Below are positions 1-6,393 of a DNA stretch of 7,871 nucleotides, piece by piece. Each line of letters starts with the position of its first letter. Within the stretch, counting starts at the first letter, position 1. Source of the stretch: Acidobacteriaceae bacterium (GTDB lineage Bacteria; Acidobacteriota; Terriglobia; Bryobacterales; Bryobacteraceae); the NCBI GenBank assembly GCA_019246575.1, contig JAFAQG010000864.1, positions 1 through 7,871 of the forward strand. The letters are read 5' to 3'. The notes under the pieces were generated by a model. That model was not told where the DNA came from. It was given only the letters and a program-made list of their open reading frames with translations, and did no database searches. Position numbers and translations under genes: made by a program.

Positions 1-2
1 AT

Positions 3-392
3 GAATTCTACGCCCGCCTCAAACGCCACCACGGGCTCATCAAGCCTCTGTTACTCAATCAGACGTTCCTCGGGGGCATCGGCAACATCTATGCCGATGA
101 GCTGCTTTTTGCCGCCCGCATTCACCCGCGCACGCGCGCAAGTCGCATCTCGCGGCCGCGCGCCGTGATCCTGCATCGCCATCTGGTCGAAGTCCTTCAA
201 CTCGCCATCCGGCACCGCGGCTCATCCATCTCGGATTACGTCGACGGAGCGGGCAAGCAAGGCAGCTTTCAGCAGCTACACAATGTCTATGGCAGGGAAG
301 GGCAGCCGTGCCCTCGTTGCGGCGCCGCCATTCGCCGCGTGGTGCTCGGACAGCGCAGCTCGCACTATTGCCCGCGCTGCCAGCGCGCGTGA
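3..392 (+). CDS. mutM: Formamidopyrimidine-DNA glycosylase (Fpg/MutM), C-terminal part, 5'-truncated by window edge
   Basis: Base-excision repair enzyme that removes oxidised purines such as 8-oxoguanine and nicks the abasic site. The catalytic N-terminus (Pro2/Glu3) lies outside the window; 129 residues are visible, in the frame that starts at base 3. Seen: the helix-two-turn-helix DNA-binding part with the family motif GIGNIYADE (bases 78-104), the segment SDYVDGAGKQGSFQQ followed by VYGREGQPC, and the C-terminal zinc finger with knuckles CPRC (309-320) and CPRC (369-380) separated by 16 residues. The Arg in GQRSSHYC is at the usual DNA-contacting position of the finger. The protein ends three residues after the last knuckle, at TGA 390-392, as normal for the family. 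The last 28 bases overlap the 3' end of the convergent folP gene. Family assignment is firm; Nei (endonuclease VIII) is less likely because of the Fpg-type finger and GREGQPC linker. Confidence 0.95.
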   Translation, partial: EFYARLKRHHGLIKPLLLNQTFLGGIGNIYADELLFAARIHPRTRASRISRPRAVILHRHLVEVLQLAIRHRGSSISDYVDGAGKQGSFQQLHNVYGREGQPCPRCGAAIRRVVLGQRSSHYCPRCQRA

Positions 393-1258
393 GTCGGCGG
401 CTGCTCGGAATCGGCATTCGCGGAGTGCCGGATTGCATCCACTATTTCGACGACCGACTTCATCGCGCGTACATCGTGTACCCGTACGATGTGCGCGCCG
501 TTCAGCACGCTTGCTGCCACAGCCGCCGCCGTAGCAAATTCCGTATCCTGCGGCTGCTCTTTTTTCAAAAACAGCTTACGCGACGGCCCCACCAGAATCG
601 GCACATCGAACGACCGCAGCATGCCCAGCCGCGCAATGATCTCCGAATTCTGTTCGCGCCGCTTACCAAAGCCCAGCCCCGGATCGATCACCACTTGATG
701 CCTCTCAACGCCGGCCTGGCGCGCGCGATGCAGCGCTGCTTCCAGATCGATGCTGATCGAACGCATCAGGTCTTTCAGCGGAGGCAGCTTCGCCCAGGTA
801 TCCGGAGTTCCCCGCATGTGATTGATGATCAGACCGGCATCGTATCTGGTAACCACTTTCGGTAGTTGCAGGTCCAGCAGAATGCCGCTCGGGTCGTTAA
901 TAATTTCTGCGCCATGCTCGAGCGCCTTCTCCGCCACGGCCGCTTTATACGTGTCCACCGAGATCGGTATCCCGAGCTTTCCCCGTAAACGCTTCAGCAC
1001 CGGAATCAGTCGTCGCAGCTCTTCGGCTTGGGAAACACGCTGTGCTCCGGGCCGAGTGGATTCCGCGCCTATGTCCACAATGTCTGCGCCTTCCTCCTCC
1101 AACTCCACCGCGCGCGCGAACGCCCGATCCGGATCCGCGTATTTGCCGCCATCGGAAAACGAGTCCGGAGTCACATTCAGCACGCCCATCAGCAACGTTC
1201 GTTCGCCCCCCAGCACCAGTTCGCGCTGTTTCAACCTCCACCGGTAGCGTTTTTCCAT
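365..1258 (-). CDS. folP: Dihydropteroate synthase (DHPS)
   Basis: Cytosolic folate-pathway enzyme that condenses 7,8-dihydropterin pyrophosphate with p-aminobenzoate to 7,8-dihydropteroate; the target of sulfonamides. The 297-residue product carries the whole family signature in order: MGVLNVTPDSFSDGG (residues 24-38), VDIGAESTRPGA (61-72), SVDTYKA (100-106), IINDPSG (119-125), NHMRGTP (146-152), DPGLGFGK (192-199), the phosphate-binding GPSRKLF (224-230) and RVHDV (259-263). These cover the pterin and pABA sites, so the enzyme should be active. The ATG at 1258 is the first possible start because an in-frame TAG sits two codons upstream; a purine-rich AGGGA abuts the start with almost no spacing, so initiation may be leaderless or weak. 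INDPSG replaces the more common INDVSG. About 20 extra residues after the core helix extend into the overlap with mutM. It stands alone here, without neighbouring ftsH or other fol genes on the visible side. Confidence 0.97.
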   Translation of the reverse strand: MEKRYRWRLKQRELVLGGERTLLMGVLNVTPDSFSDGGKYADPDRAFARAVELEEEGADIVDIGAESTRPGAQRVSQAEELRRLIPVLKRLRGKLGIPISVDTYKAAVAEKALEHGAEIINDPSGILLDLQLPKVVTRYDAGLIINHMRGTPDTWAKLPPLKDLMRSISIDLEAALHRARQAGVERHQVVIDPGLGFGKRREQNSEIIARLGMLRSFDVPILVGPSRKLFLKKEQPQDTEFATAAAVAASVLNGAHIVRVHDVRAMKSVVEIVDAIRHSANADSEQPPTHARWQRGQ

Positions 1259-1333
1259 TCCCTAGACTGAGTGTGGCAGAACCCGCCAGCGCGCGAACCT
1301 GGCGCCCGGTCACAAGCCTCGTAAAAAATCTTC

Positions 1334-1368
1334 TGATGTTTAGACATCAAATACTTACGCCATGTCTA
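1334..1368. promoter_or_regulatory. Operator-like cluster of three ATGTYTA half-sites
   Basis: Seen directly: a perfect 16-bp palindrome TGATGTTTAGACATCA at 1334-1349 (6-bp arms, 4-bp centre), and a third half-site ATGTCTA at 1362-1368 that is the exact inverse of TAGACAT at 1341-1347 (14-bp spacer). The middle half-site is therefore shared by two nested inverted repeats. The cluster lies in the divergent region between folP and the collagen-like gene. A weak -35/-10 pair (TAGACA 1341-1346, TCTAGA 1365-1370, 18-bp spacer) overlaps the half-sites, which would suit a repressor of the rightward genes. The ATGT/ACAT arms recall operators of PadR-type repressors, but which regulator binds, if any, is inference. 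Confidence 0.4.
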
Positions 1369-1402
1369 GAACTGCGCGCGGAACACCGGGTACCAAGAGA
1401 TC

Positions 1403-1424
1403 GGGGGCAGCTCACTAGCTCCCC
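1403..1424 (+). promoter_or_regulatory. Hairpin in the 5' leader, just upstream of the ribosome binding site
   Basis: GGGG (1403-1406, or shifted by one) pairs with CCCC (1421-1424), and AGCT (1409-1412) pairs with AGCT (1417-1420) around a CACT loop, with a two-base bulge. It ends five bases before the Shine-Dalgarno element GAGGTG (1430-1435), which is itself five bases from the ATG at 1441. Its position would let it stabilise the mRNA 5' end or affect ribosome access. The pairing is seen in the sequence; the regulatory role is a guess. Confidence 0.3.
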
Positions 1425-1440
1425 ATTTCGAGGTGCTTTC

Positions 1441-2259
1441 ATGCGAATTATCGGTTTTTTGTTTTTTGCATCCGTATGCCTCGCTCAGAGCGCGTCGTCA
1501 GATCTGCGCGGCATCATCGACATTCCCGGTAGCCAACCTTCGTTTTACAACGGTACCGTGCGCTTCGGAGGCTGGGTGATCTCCGACCACGCGGCAATCT
1601 CCGCCTTCTCTGTTGCCATTGACGGAAACCCGATGGGTAGCGCAGTGTATGGCGTCCCTCGTCCGGATGTGTGCGCGGTTTTTCCGAATCGCCCAGGATG
1701 CCCGAACGTCGGTTGGCAATACCTGCTCGACACCACCGGACTCTCGAACGGCCAGCACGTATTGAGCATCACGGCCGCAATTCCCGGAGCGACGTTCACA
1801 GAATCGGCCACATTTTTCGTCGTCAATCTGCCCGGCCTTCCAGGGCCGCCTGGTCCTGCCGGACCGCCGGGCGCAATGGGTCCTCAGGGTCCGCCAGGTC
1901 CAGCAGGCAGAAGCATTCTTGCGGCCGTCGTGAGCGGTACGGGTCATCTCGTCTTGTCTTTCAGCGACGGAACGATTCAGGATGTCGGCAGCGTTCAAAC
2001 TCCGTCCGGCACCGGCGTGTCGGGCATGTCTTTCGCGCAGGAATATGAGAGTCCCGCCGGAACGCTAGGCGTCATCGATGGCACAAACACAACCTTCATG
2101 CTGAGTTTTGTGCCCGCCGGCCCACCAATCGTTTACCTTAACGGTGAGAAGCTGCGCACCGGCATAGACTACACAATCAGCGGTCGCACACTAACGATTT
2201 CCGACGCGAGCAAGCTACCGCCCGGTACGTTTCTCGAGGTCGATTACTGGCATCTCTAA
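1441..2259 (+). CDS. Secreted protein with collagen-like Gly-X-Y repeats and a C-terminal beta-rich domain
   Basis: Predicted exported protein of 272 residues; no named gene recognised. Residues 1-15 form a Sec signal peptide (hydrophobic core IIGFLFFASV, likely cleavage after CLA). Residues about 24-128 resemble the beta-sandwich module of many acidobacterial and cyanobacterial surface proteins: VRFGGWVISD, VAIDGNPMGSAVYGVPRPDV, then LDTTGLSNGQHVLSI. C78 and C87 flank a short loop and may form a disulfide. Residues 132-158 are nine uninterrupted Gly-X-Y triplets (GLP, GPP, GPA, GPP and so on), rich in Pro and able to form a short triple helix. After a linker, residues 207-272 form a module with VYLNGEKLRTGIDYTISG, a pattern seen in phage tail-fibre-like and adhesin repeats, ending in DYWHL. 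The ATG at 1441 is chosen because GAGGTG lies five bases upstream and the signal peptide starts there. The TonB-type barrel gene follows after 34 bp, so the two are probably co-transcribed. A trimeric surface or envelope protein is likely; its ligand is unknown. Confidence 0.85.
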   Translation: MRIIGFLFFASVCLAQSASSDLRGIIDIPGSQPSFYNGTVRFGGWVISDHAAISAFSVAIDGNPMGSAVYGVPRPDVCAVFPNRPGCPNVGWQYLLDTTGLSNGQHVLSITAAIPGATFTESATFFVVNLPGLPGPPGPAGPPGAMGPQGPPGPAGRSILAAVVSGTGHLVLSFSDGTIQDVGSVQTPSGTGVSGMSFAQEYESPAGTLGVIDGTNTTFMLSFVPAGPPIVYLNGEKLRTGIDYTISGRTLTISDASKLPPGTFLEVDYWHL

Positions 2260-2293
2260 ATCGCGCCTTTGCGGGTGAAGCTATGCTGCAAAG

Positions 2294-5200
2294 GTGCGCC
2301 CGGCCTTCTGCTTCCTTCTATGTGCTCTCGCGATGTGCGCGCAAAACCCCGCGTCGAGCCCGTGGAGTGGCGTCGTTCGCCAGGATAGTGGAAGCGCTAT
2401 CCCTAATGCGACTGTAGAACTGCAATCAAAAACGACAAACATTTCGGCGCTAACAGAGCCCGATGGCAGCTTTCATTTCGCAGCAGTTCCTGCCGGCGAC
2501 TATCGAGTCGCTGTGCACATCGGTGTCCATCGACTGATCGATCCCGAACCGCTAACTTTACCGTTCGAAGGCACAGCAGAAATCGTCGTTGCGGCGCGCG
2601 CTTCCGTCTCGCACCGGCTCACTGTGAAAGAAGCCGCGGGTGGCGGCGAAACTCTGACCGCAAACGCCGTCTCTGCCATTCCGTTAAACAAGCGCGACTT
2701 CAGCCAGCTTTTACTCCTGGCCGCCGGGACCATGACTGACGCGAACGGCGCGACCAATTTCACGCAGCAGTTTGCGATCAACGGCCAGCGCGGAGTTGAA
2801 GCTGTCTTCGCAATGGATGGAGCGGACTCGAGCGATCCCGAGATGGGTGGTGCCACCTTCTCGAACTTCAACGTCGATGCGGTCCAGGAAATTCAGTCGT
2901 CCTCAGGTTGGATGCCGGCGGAAATTGGACACGGCGCCGCCGGTTTCACCAACATCGTCACGCGGTCGGGAACCAACGGCTTCCATGGTTCGTTGTTTGA
3001 GTTCCTGCGGAATTCCGCTTTCGACGCCCGCAACTTTTTCGATCGAAGATCGATTGCGAATCCGGGTCGAATTCCGCCTTTCCGCAGAAACGAGTTCGGC
3101 TTCACGCTAGGCGGTCCGGTGTTCATTCCCGGCATCTATGCAGGAAAGAATAAGACGCAATTCTTCGCTGAATACCAGGGCTTCCGCCAGGTTCTTGGGA
3201 CGACACAGGTGCTTCCGGTGCCGACTGCGAGCGAGCGCGCCGGTGTCGACACCTCCGCTTTTCCGGGCGATACGCTGTTCGTGCCCGTCAACCCGGGCAT
3301 CGCAAGTTTGATCGATCGGTATCCCTTACCGAACGACCCGCAGGGCCCGTTCGGCGCTCGGACTTATGCCACCGCATCCAAGGTCACCACCAATGCGAAT
3401 CAGCTTTCCCTGCGCATCGATCATCAGATCTCGGCCAAGGACCACTTGTTCGCGCGCCTCAGCATCAACAATCTCACTGGTCCCATCACGAATCCGGATC
3501 AGACGGCAATCGCGCAGAGCTTCGGGATTCTTTACGTCGACCATCAACGCAACGCGGCCCTTACCTGGATTCACACGCCCTCCGCCGTATTTTCTTCGGA
3601 ATCTTCGATTAGCTTTACACGCACGACTCCTTCGTTTCCTACGCCGGATCACACGGACCCGGCCCTCACGTTCGGCGATGGCCTCTACGAACCGTTTAAC
3701 GCCGCCGGTGGATCGGTCACGGCATCCTTAGGCAATCTGTTTCAAGGGCGCCAAAGCTTTGCCTGGAAAATCGGCCAGCATGCGGTCAAGATGGGCGCCG
3801 AATTTCGTGCCAATCGGGATACGACGTACTATGGCACCGCACTAAATGGCCAATATACATTTGGCGGCGGCACCGCCTATTCACCCGTCAACATCGCCTC
3901 CCTCAGCACGGCGCACAACATCCACGCGGGCGATCCGCTTCCCGATACGCTGAGCGCGTTACTGACCGGGAGCGCGTTCTCCTACTCTGTCGCCGTCGCG
4001 CCGCCAGGCTTTCCGCAGGGTGATCAGATCGGCGTAGCAGCCATCTCCCGCTACAACGCCAATTTCTTCGTCGAAGACACCTGGAAGATCTCCGATCGAT
4101 TGCTCCTCGACTATGGCTTGCGCTATGAACTCTATTGGCCCATTAGCGAGAGAGCCAAACGAACCGCTGGCGTTGCCTTTGTAAGCGGCCCCAGCGGCCC
4201 CGCGCAAGAGTATTTGATCAACCCGCAACCCGGCTATCGCCTTAGAGGAAACGATTTGGGACCGCGCATTCGCATCAACTGGTTGGCCCCGCAGAAATTT
4301 TGGATCCGCGCCGCTGGCGCAATTACGACGATCCCCCCAAACATCTGGCAGGACAATCTGTTGACCGGCGCCGCGCCCTACGTCGATTATCCGCGCCTGA
4401 CCGCGTCCCCCGGCGCGCCGCTTTTGTTTGGTACCAGGATTACACCCCAGGACCTGCCCGGCGTGTATACGCCCGAAGGTGTCGACATCCTCGCCTCCGG
4501 GAACTCAAAGGCCGTGCCCGCCAACACCGTCTGGGACATCAATCGATTCGCGAGAGGCATTGCTGCCCTGAATCCCAGTCACCAGATCACGCCTCTCAAT
4601 GTCAATGCCATTTCCCAGGATTTTCGGAACGCGTATCTGGCGACGTGGTCCTTCGCCGTTGAGCGCGCGATTCGCGGCATCGCTGCGAACGCCGCATATG
4701 TCGGAACCGCCGGAATCAGCCTTCCTGGGATCAATTTCCCCAATGGATATCCGGGAGCCACCGCGGGGTTCGCGCCCTATACGCAATTTGGACCATCCGG
4801 CGAACCGAGTGGAGGTTTTGGAACCGAGATGCTCATGACGAATCGCTCCCACTCGACCTATCACGCCCTGCAGACGTCTTTGCAAGGGAAGCTGCTAAAC
4901 GGAGGTCCGCAGGTGCAGGCGAACTTCACCTGGTCGAAATCTCTCGACGATGTGAGCACGGTCATCGGCGGTTTCGTCAGCGGCGCCTCGGGCGCGACCG
5001 CGCCTGCCTGGCCTCAGAATCCGTTCGACACACGCGCCGAGAAAGGGCCGTCGTCTTTCGATGTGGAGCGCGCCCTCACGATCACCGCGATTCAAGATTT
5101 GCACGCAAATCGCTTGCCCTTCCTGGGCCGTTTCGGACGGACGCTCACGGGAGGATGGCAATTGTTGAGCGTCTCCACAATCACCAGCGGCGCGCCGTTT

Positions 5201-5653
5201 ACTATCTTTTCGGGCGTCCAGCAGACCGGCGTCGGATCGAATGGAGTAGACCGGCCGAATCAGATCGCGCGCCCTGATCTTTCGACCAGCCGCGACATCC
5301 GTGAAGATTACTTCGGCCGCGGGGCAGATAACGCTTTGTTCTTCGCCATTCCCATCGACGTCCCGGGCGGCACGGGCCCTAACCAGGGCGTGTTCGGCTC
5401 TCTAGGCCGCAACACGTTCCGCGGCCCGGCGCTCTACAACTTCGATTTCGCGGTAATCAAAGACACGCCTTTCGAGACGCGCTCGGGACGGGAAATGGTG
5501 GACGTTCAACTTCGTTGCGAGCTTTTCAATCTATTCAATATCGTCAATTTCGGGTTGCCGGCGAACACGATCAAAGGCTCCGGCTTCGGAGAGATCAACC
5601 GCACCGCCGCCAACTCGCGGCAGATTCAGTTCTCACTGAAACTGATGTTCTGA
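2294..5653 (+). CDS. TonB-dependent receptor-like outer-membrane protein with N-terminal carboxypeptidase-regulatory-like domain
   Basis: Large outer-membrane beta-barrel of 1,119 residues, in the group common in Acidobacteriota and related to the Oar-like receptors. Residues 1-16 are a signal peptide (core FCFLLCALAMC, cleavage near CA-Q). Residues about 24-102 form a CarboxypepD_reg/CnaB-like sandwich (IPNATVELQ, EPDGSFHFAAVPAGDYRV). A plug-like region follows at about 120-230, with AINGQRGVEAVFAMDG, VDAVQEIQ and the strongly conserved NIVTRSGTNGFHGSLFEFLRN. The rest is the barrel, with strand landmarks FVEDTWKISDRLLLDYGLRYE, NFTWSKSLDD and ELFNLFNIVNFG, ending in QFSLKLMF; the terminal Phe is the usual BAM insertion signal. 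No clear classical TonB box is visible; RLTVKEA at 108-114 is in the usual place. Start: GTG at 2294 is the only candidate in frame (stop at 2276-2278) that keeps the signal peptide; GGGTGAAG at 2273-2280 is a rather distant ribosome binding site. Substrate is unknown; such barrels are often linked to glycans or peptides. It probably shares a transcript with the collagen-like gene. Confidence 0.92.
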   Translation: MRPAFCFLLCALAMCAQNPASSPWSGVVRQDSGSAIPNATVELQSKTTNISALTEPDGSFHFAAVPAGDYRVAVHIGVHRLIDPEPLTLPFEGTAEIVVAARASVSHRLTVKEAAGGGETLTANAVSAIPLNKRDFSQLLLLAAGTMTDANGATNFTQQFAINGQRGVEAVFAMDGADSSDPEMGGATFSNFNVDAVQEIQSSSGWMPAEIGHGAAGFTNIVTRSGTNGFHGSLFEFLRNSAFDARNFFDRRSIANPGRIPPFRRNEFGFTLGGPVFIPGIYAGKNKTQFFAEYQGFRQVLGTTQVLPVPTASERAGVDTSAFPGDTLFVPVNPGIASLIDRYPLPNDPQGPFGARTYATASKVTTNANQLSLRIDHQISAKDHLFARLSINNLTGPITNPDQTAIAQSFGILYVDHQRNAALTWIHTPSAVFSSESSISFTRTTPSFPTPDHTDPALTFGDGLYEPFNAAGGSVTASLGNLFQGRQSFAWKIGQHAVKMGAEFRANRDTTYYGTALNGQYTFGGGTAYSPVNIASLSTAHNIHAGDPLPDTLSALLTGSAFSYSVAVAPPGFPQGDQIGVAAISRYNANFFVEDTWKISDRLLLDYGLRYELYWPISERAKRTAGVAFVSGPSGPAQEYLINPQPGYRLRGNDLGPRIRINWLAPQKFWIRAAGAITTIPPNIWQDNLLTGAAPYVDYPRLTASPGAPLLFGTRITPQDLPGVYTPEGVDILASGNSKAVPANTVWDINRFARGIAALNPSHQITPLNVNAISQDFRNAYLATWSFAVERAIRGIAANAAYVGTAGISLPGINFPNGYPGATAGFAPYTQFGPSGEPSGGFGTEMLMTNRSHSTYHALQTSLQGKLLNGGPQVQANFTWSKSLDDVSTVIGGFVSGASGATAPAWPQNPFDTRAEKGPSSFDVERALTITAIQDLHANRLPFLGRFGRTLTGGWQLLSVSTITSGAPFTIFSGVQQTGVGSNGVDRPNQIARPDLSTSRDIREDYFGRGADNALFFAIPIDVPGGTGPNQGVFGSLGRNTFRGPALYNFDFAVIKDTPFETRSGREMVDVQLRCELFNLFNIVNFGLPANTIKGSGFGEINRTAANSRQIQFSLKLMF

Positions 5654-5663
5654 AGGCTGCACA

Positions 5664-5707
5664 GAAAAAGGGCGCCCGTCTGACCTTGAGTCGAGGCGCC
5701 CTCTTCT
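5664..5707. terminator. Bidirectional intrinsic terminator between the TonB-type receptor and the dksA-like gene
   Basis: Perfect 8-bp stem AGGGCGCC (5669-5676) with GGCGCCCT (5695-5702) and an 18-base loop that can fold further (GAC/GTC). On the minus strand the stem is followed by TTTTTCT, a classic U-tract ending the dksA-like transcript. On the plus strand it is followed by CTTCT, a poorer tail, so termination of the receptor transcript is probably less efficient. It lies 11 to 16 bases past the receptor stop codon and about 27 bases past the dksA-like stop, exactly where a shared terminator of convergent genes is expected. Confidence 0.88.
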
Positions 5708-5728
5708 AAAAGCGGCGATGAGTATAGA

Positions 5729-6112
5729 TCAGGCGGCGTTAACGAGAATGTCTTCGAACATGTCGTTGCCTTCGTCTTGATTGCGGTCGGCTTGCTCCTG
5801 GCACTGAATGCAATAGGCAGCCCAGGGGACCGCGTTCAGACGCTTGGGGCTGATCTCCTCTTCACAATGCAGACAGGTCCCGAACGAACCTTCTTCAATT
5901 CGACGAAGCGCCGACCTCACGTTGCGAAGCAAGTTCGATTCGCGATCAAGATTACGGATCGCGAGCTCGCGCTCGGCCGCGTGCTGCACCTCGTCCAAAG
6001 CGTCGGCGCTCTTTTCGATGGTGATTGCATCGCGATTGCGAACGATCTGCTCCAGCTCGTCCTGCTTGTTCTCCAGGATCTTCTTAAATTTATTCAATTC
6101 GGTCTTCGTCAT
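5729..6112 (-). CDS. DksA/TraR family C4 zinc-finger transcriptional regulator
   Basis: Cytosolic protein of 127 residues expected to bind RNA polymerase through the secondary channel and modulate initiation, as DksA does with ppGpp. Residues 1-70 are a charged, heptad-rich helical hairpin (coiled coil). The tip region reads ADALDEV: D37 and D40 occupy the positions of the two functional Asp residues of E. coli DksA (DxxDxA), but the following Ala is Val42. Residues 80-104 carry the C4 zinc finger, CLHC then CIQC separated by 17 residues, with the family sequence EEEISPKRLNAVPWAAYC. A short acidic tail (DEGNDMFEDILVNAA) ends the protein. Start: the ATG at 6112 is preceded by AAGGAG (6123-6128 on the minus strand) at proper spacing; the in-frame ATG at 6205 would add 31 basic residues unlike the family and is not used here. 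The gene is monocistronic with a strong 3' terminator. Shorter than E. coli DksA (151 residues), so the exact subfamily role is inferred. Confidence 0.93.
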   Translation of the reverse strand: MTKTELNKFKKILENKQDELEQIVRNRDAITIEKSADALDEVQHAAERELAIRNLDRESNLLRNVRSALRRIEEGSFGTCLHCEEEISPKRLNAVPWAAYCIQCQEQADRNQDEGNDMFEDILVNAA

Positions 6113-6122
6113 TTCTGTTCTT

Positions 6123-6128
6123 CTCCTT
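6123..6128 (-). promoter_or_regulatory. Ribosome binding site that decides the dksA-like start
   Basis: AAGGAG on the minus strand, ten bases before the ATG at 6112. It is a strong Shine-Dalgarno match, whereas the alternative in-frame ATG at 6205 has none. This supports the 127-residue protein over a 158-residue version. Confidence 0.75.
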
Positions 6129-6152
6129 CTAACGACTGAGCGTTGCCCAACT

Positions 6153-6172
6153 AAAAAGCACTTCGAAGCTGC
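6153..6172 (-). promoter_or_regulatory. Weak attenuator-like hairpin with U-tract in the dksA-like leader
   Basis: On the minus strand GCAGCT (6172-6167) can pair with AGTGC (6162-6158) around a TCGA loop with one bulged G, and is followed at once by TTTTT (6157-6153). Two further G-U pairs can extend the base. It lies about 40 bases before the start codon, inside the predicted leader. The stem is short, so this may be chance; it would matter only if the leader has an alternative fold. Confidence 0.2.
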
Positions 6173-6258
6173 CCAAGTCTTCCGTTTAGACGCAGGCGTT
6201 TTCAAAAAGGGTTCAACAACGGTAGCACACTTGGCGCGCCGGTTGTAAAGGATTTGTT

Positions 6259-6273
6259 CCCATTACTACTGGG
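6259..6273. repeat. Small inverted repeat in the dksA-like leader
   Basis: CCCA (6259-6262) and TGGG (6270-6273) form a 4-bp stem around a 7-base loop, next to a GGGCCC palindrome (6271-6276). It is one of several short foldable elements in the leader; no known RNA family is recognised. Confidence 0.25.
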
Positions 6274-6307
6274 CCCGGCAGCTTGCGCAACAGAGAACCC
6301 GTCGCGC

Positions 6308-6388
6308 GATCCGTCAAAATACTAGAACTCAAACTAGAGTTCCCGATCCGCGGTGCTCCTGCTCCGATAAGGCGGCGCTTTTCGGATC
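6308..6388. repeat. Nested inverted repeats in the dksA-like leader
   Basis: GATCCG at 6345-6350 pairs with CGGATC at 6383-6388 across 32 bases, and a further GATCCG copy sits at 6308-6313, so two alternative pairings with the same 3' arm are possible. Between the copies, GAACTC (6325-6330) and GAGTTC (6337-6342) form a 6-bp hairpin with a 6-base loop, overlapped by a direct repeat of ACTAGA (6321-6326 and 6333-6338). The alternative pairing is the sort of thing found in switching leaders or operator sites, but short repeats like these can also be chance. Confidence 0.35.
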
Positions 6389-6393
6389 TCTGA

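Noticed and set aside
308..865. 185-codon plus-strand frame
   Set aside because: Lies opposite folP and the mutM end; its composition (Arg, His, Gln-rich) and lack of motifs mark it as a shadow of the real genes.
1042..1440. In-frame 133-residue N-terminal extension of the collagen-like protein
   Set aside because: It overlaps folP antisense, is basic and Pro/Arg-rich like a shadow frame, and the ATG at 1441 has a good ribosome binding site followed at once by a signal peptide.
1441..1485. Lipoprotein signal peptide for the collagen-like protein (Cys13)
   Set aside because: The residues before Cys13 are Ala-Ser-Val, which do not fit a lipobox; signal peptidase I cleavage after Ala15 fits better.
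1834..1914. Gly-X-Y coding stretch as a DNA tandem repeat or CRISPR-like array
   Set aside because: The 9-base periodicity comes from Gly-Pro codons within an open coding frame; there are no spacers and the units are not identical.
6113..6205. 31-residue N-terminal extension of the DksA-like protein
   Set aside because: No ribosome binding site at the upstream ATG, very basic sequence unlike the family, and a strong AAGGAG before the internal ATG at 6112.
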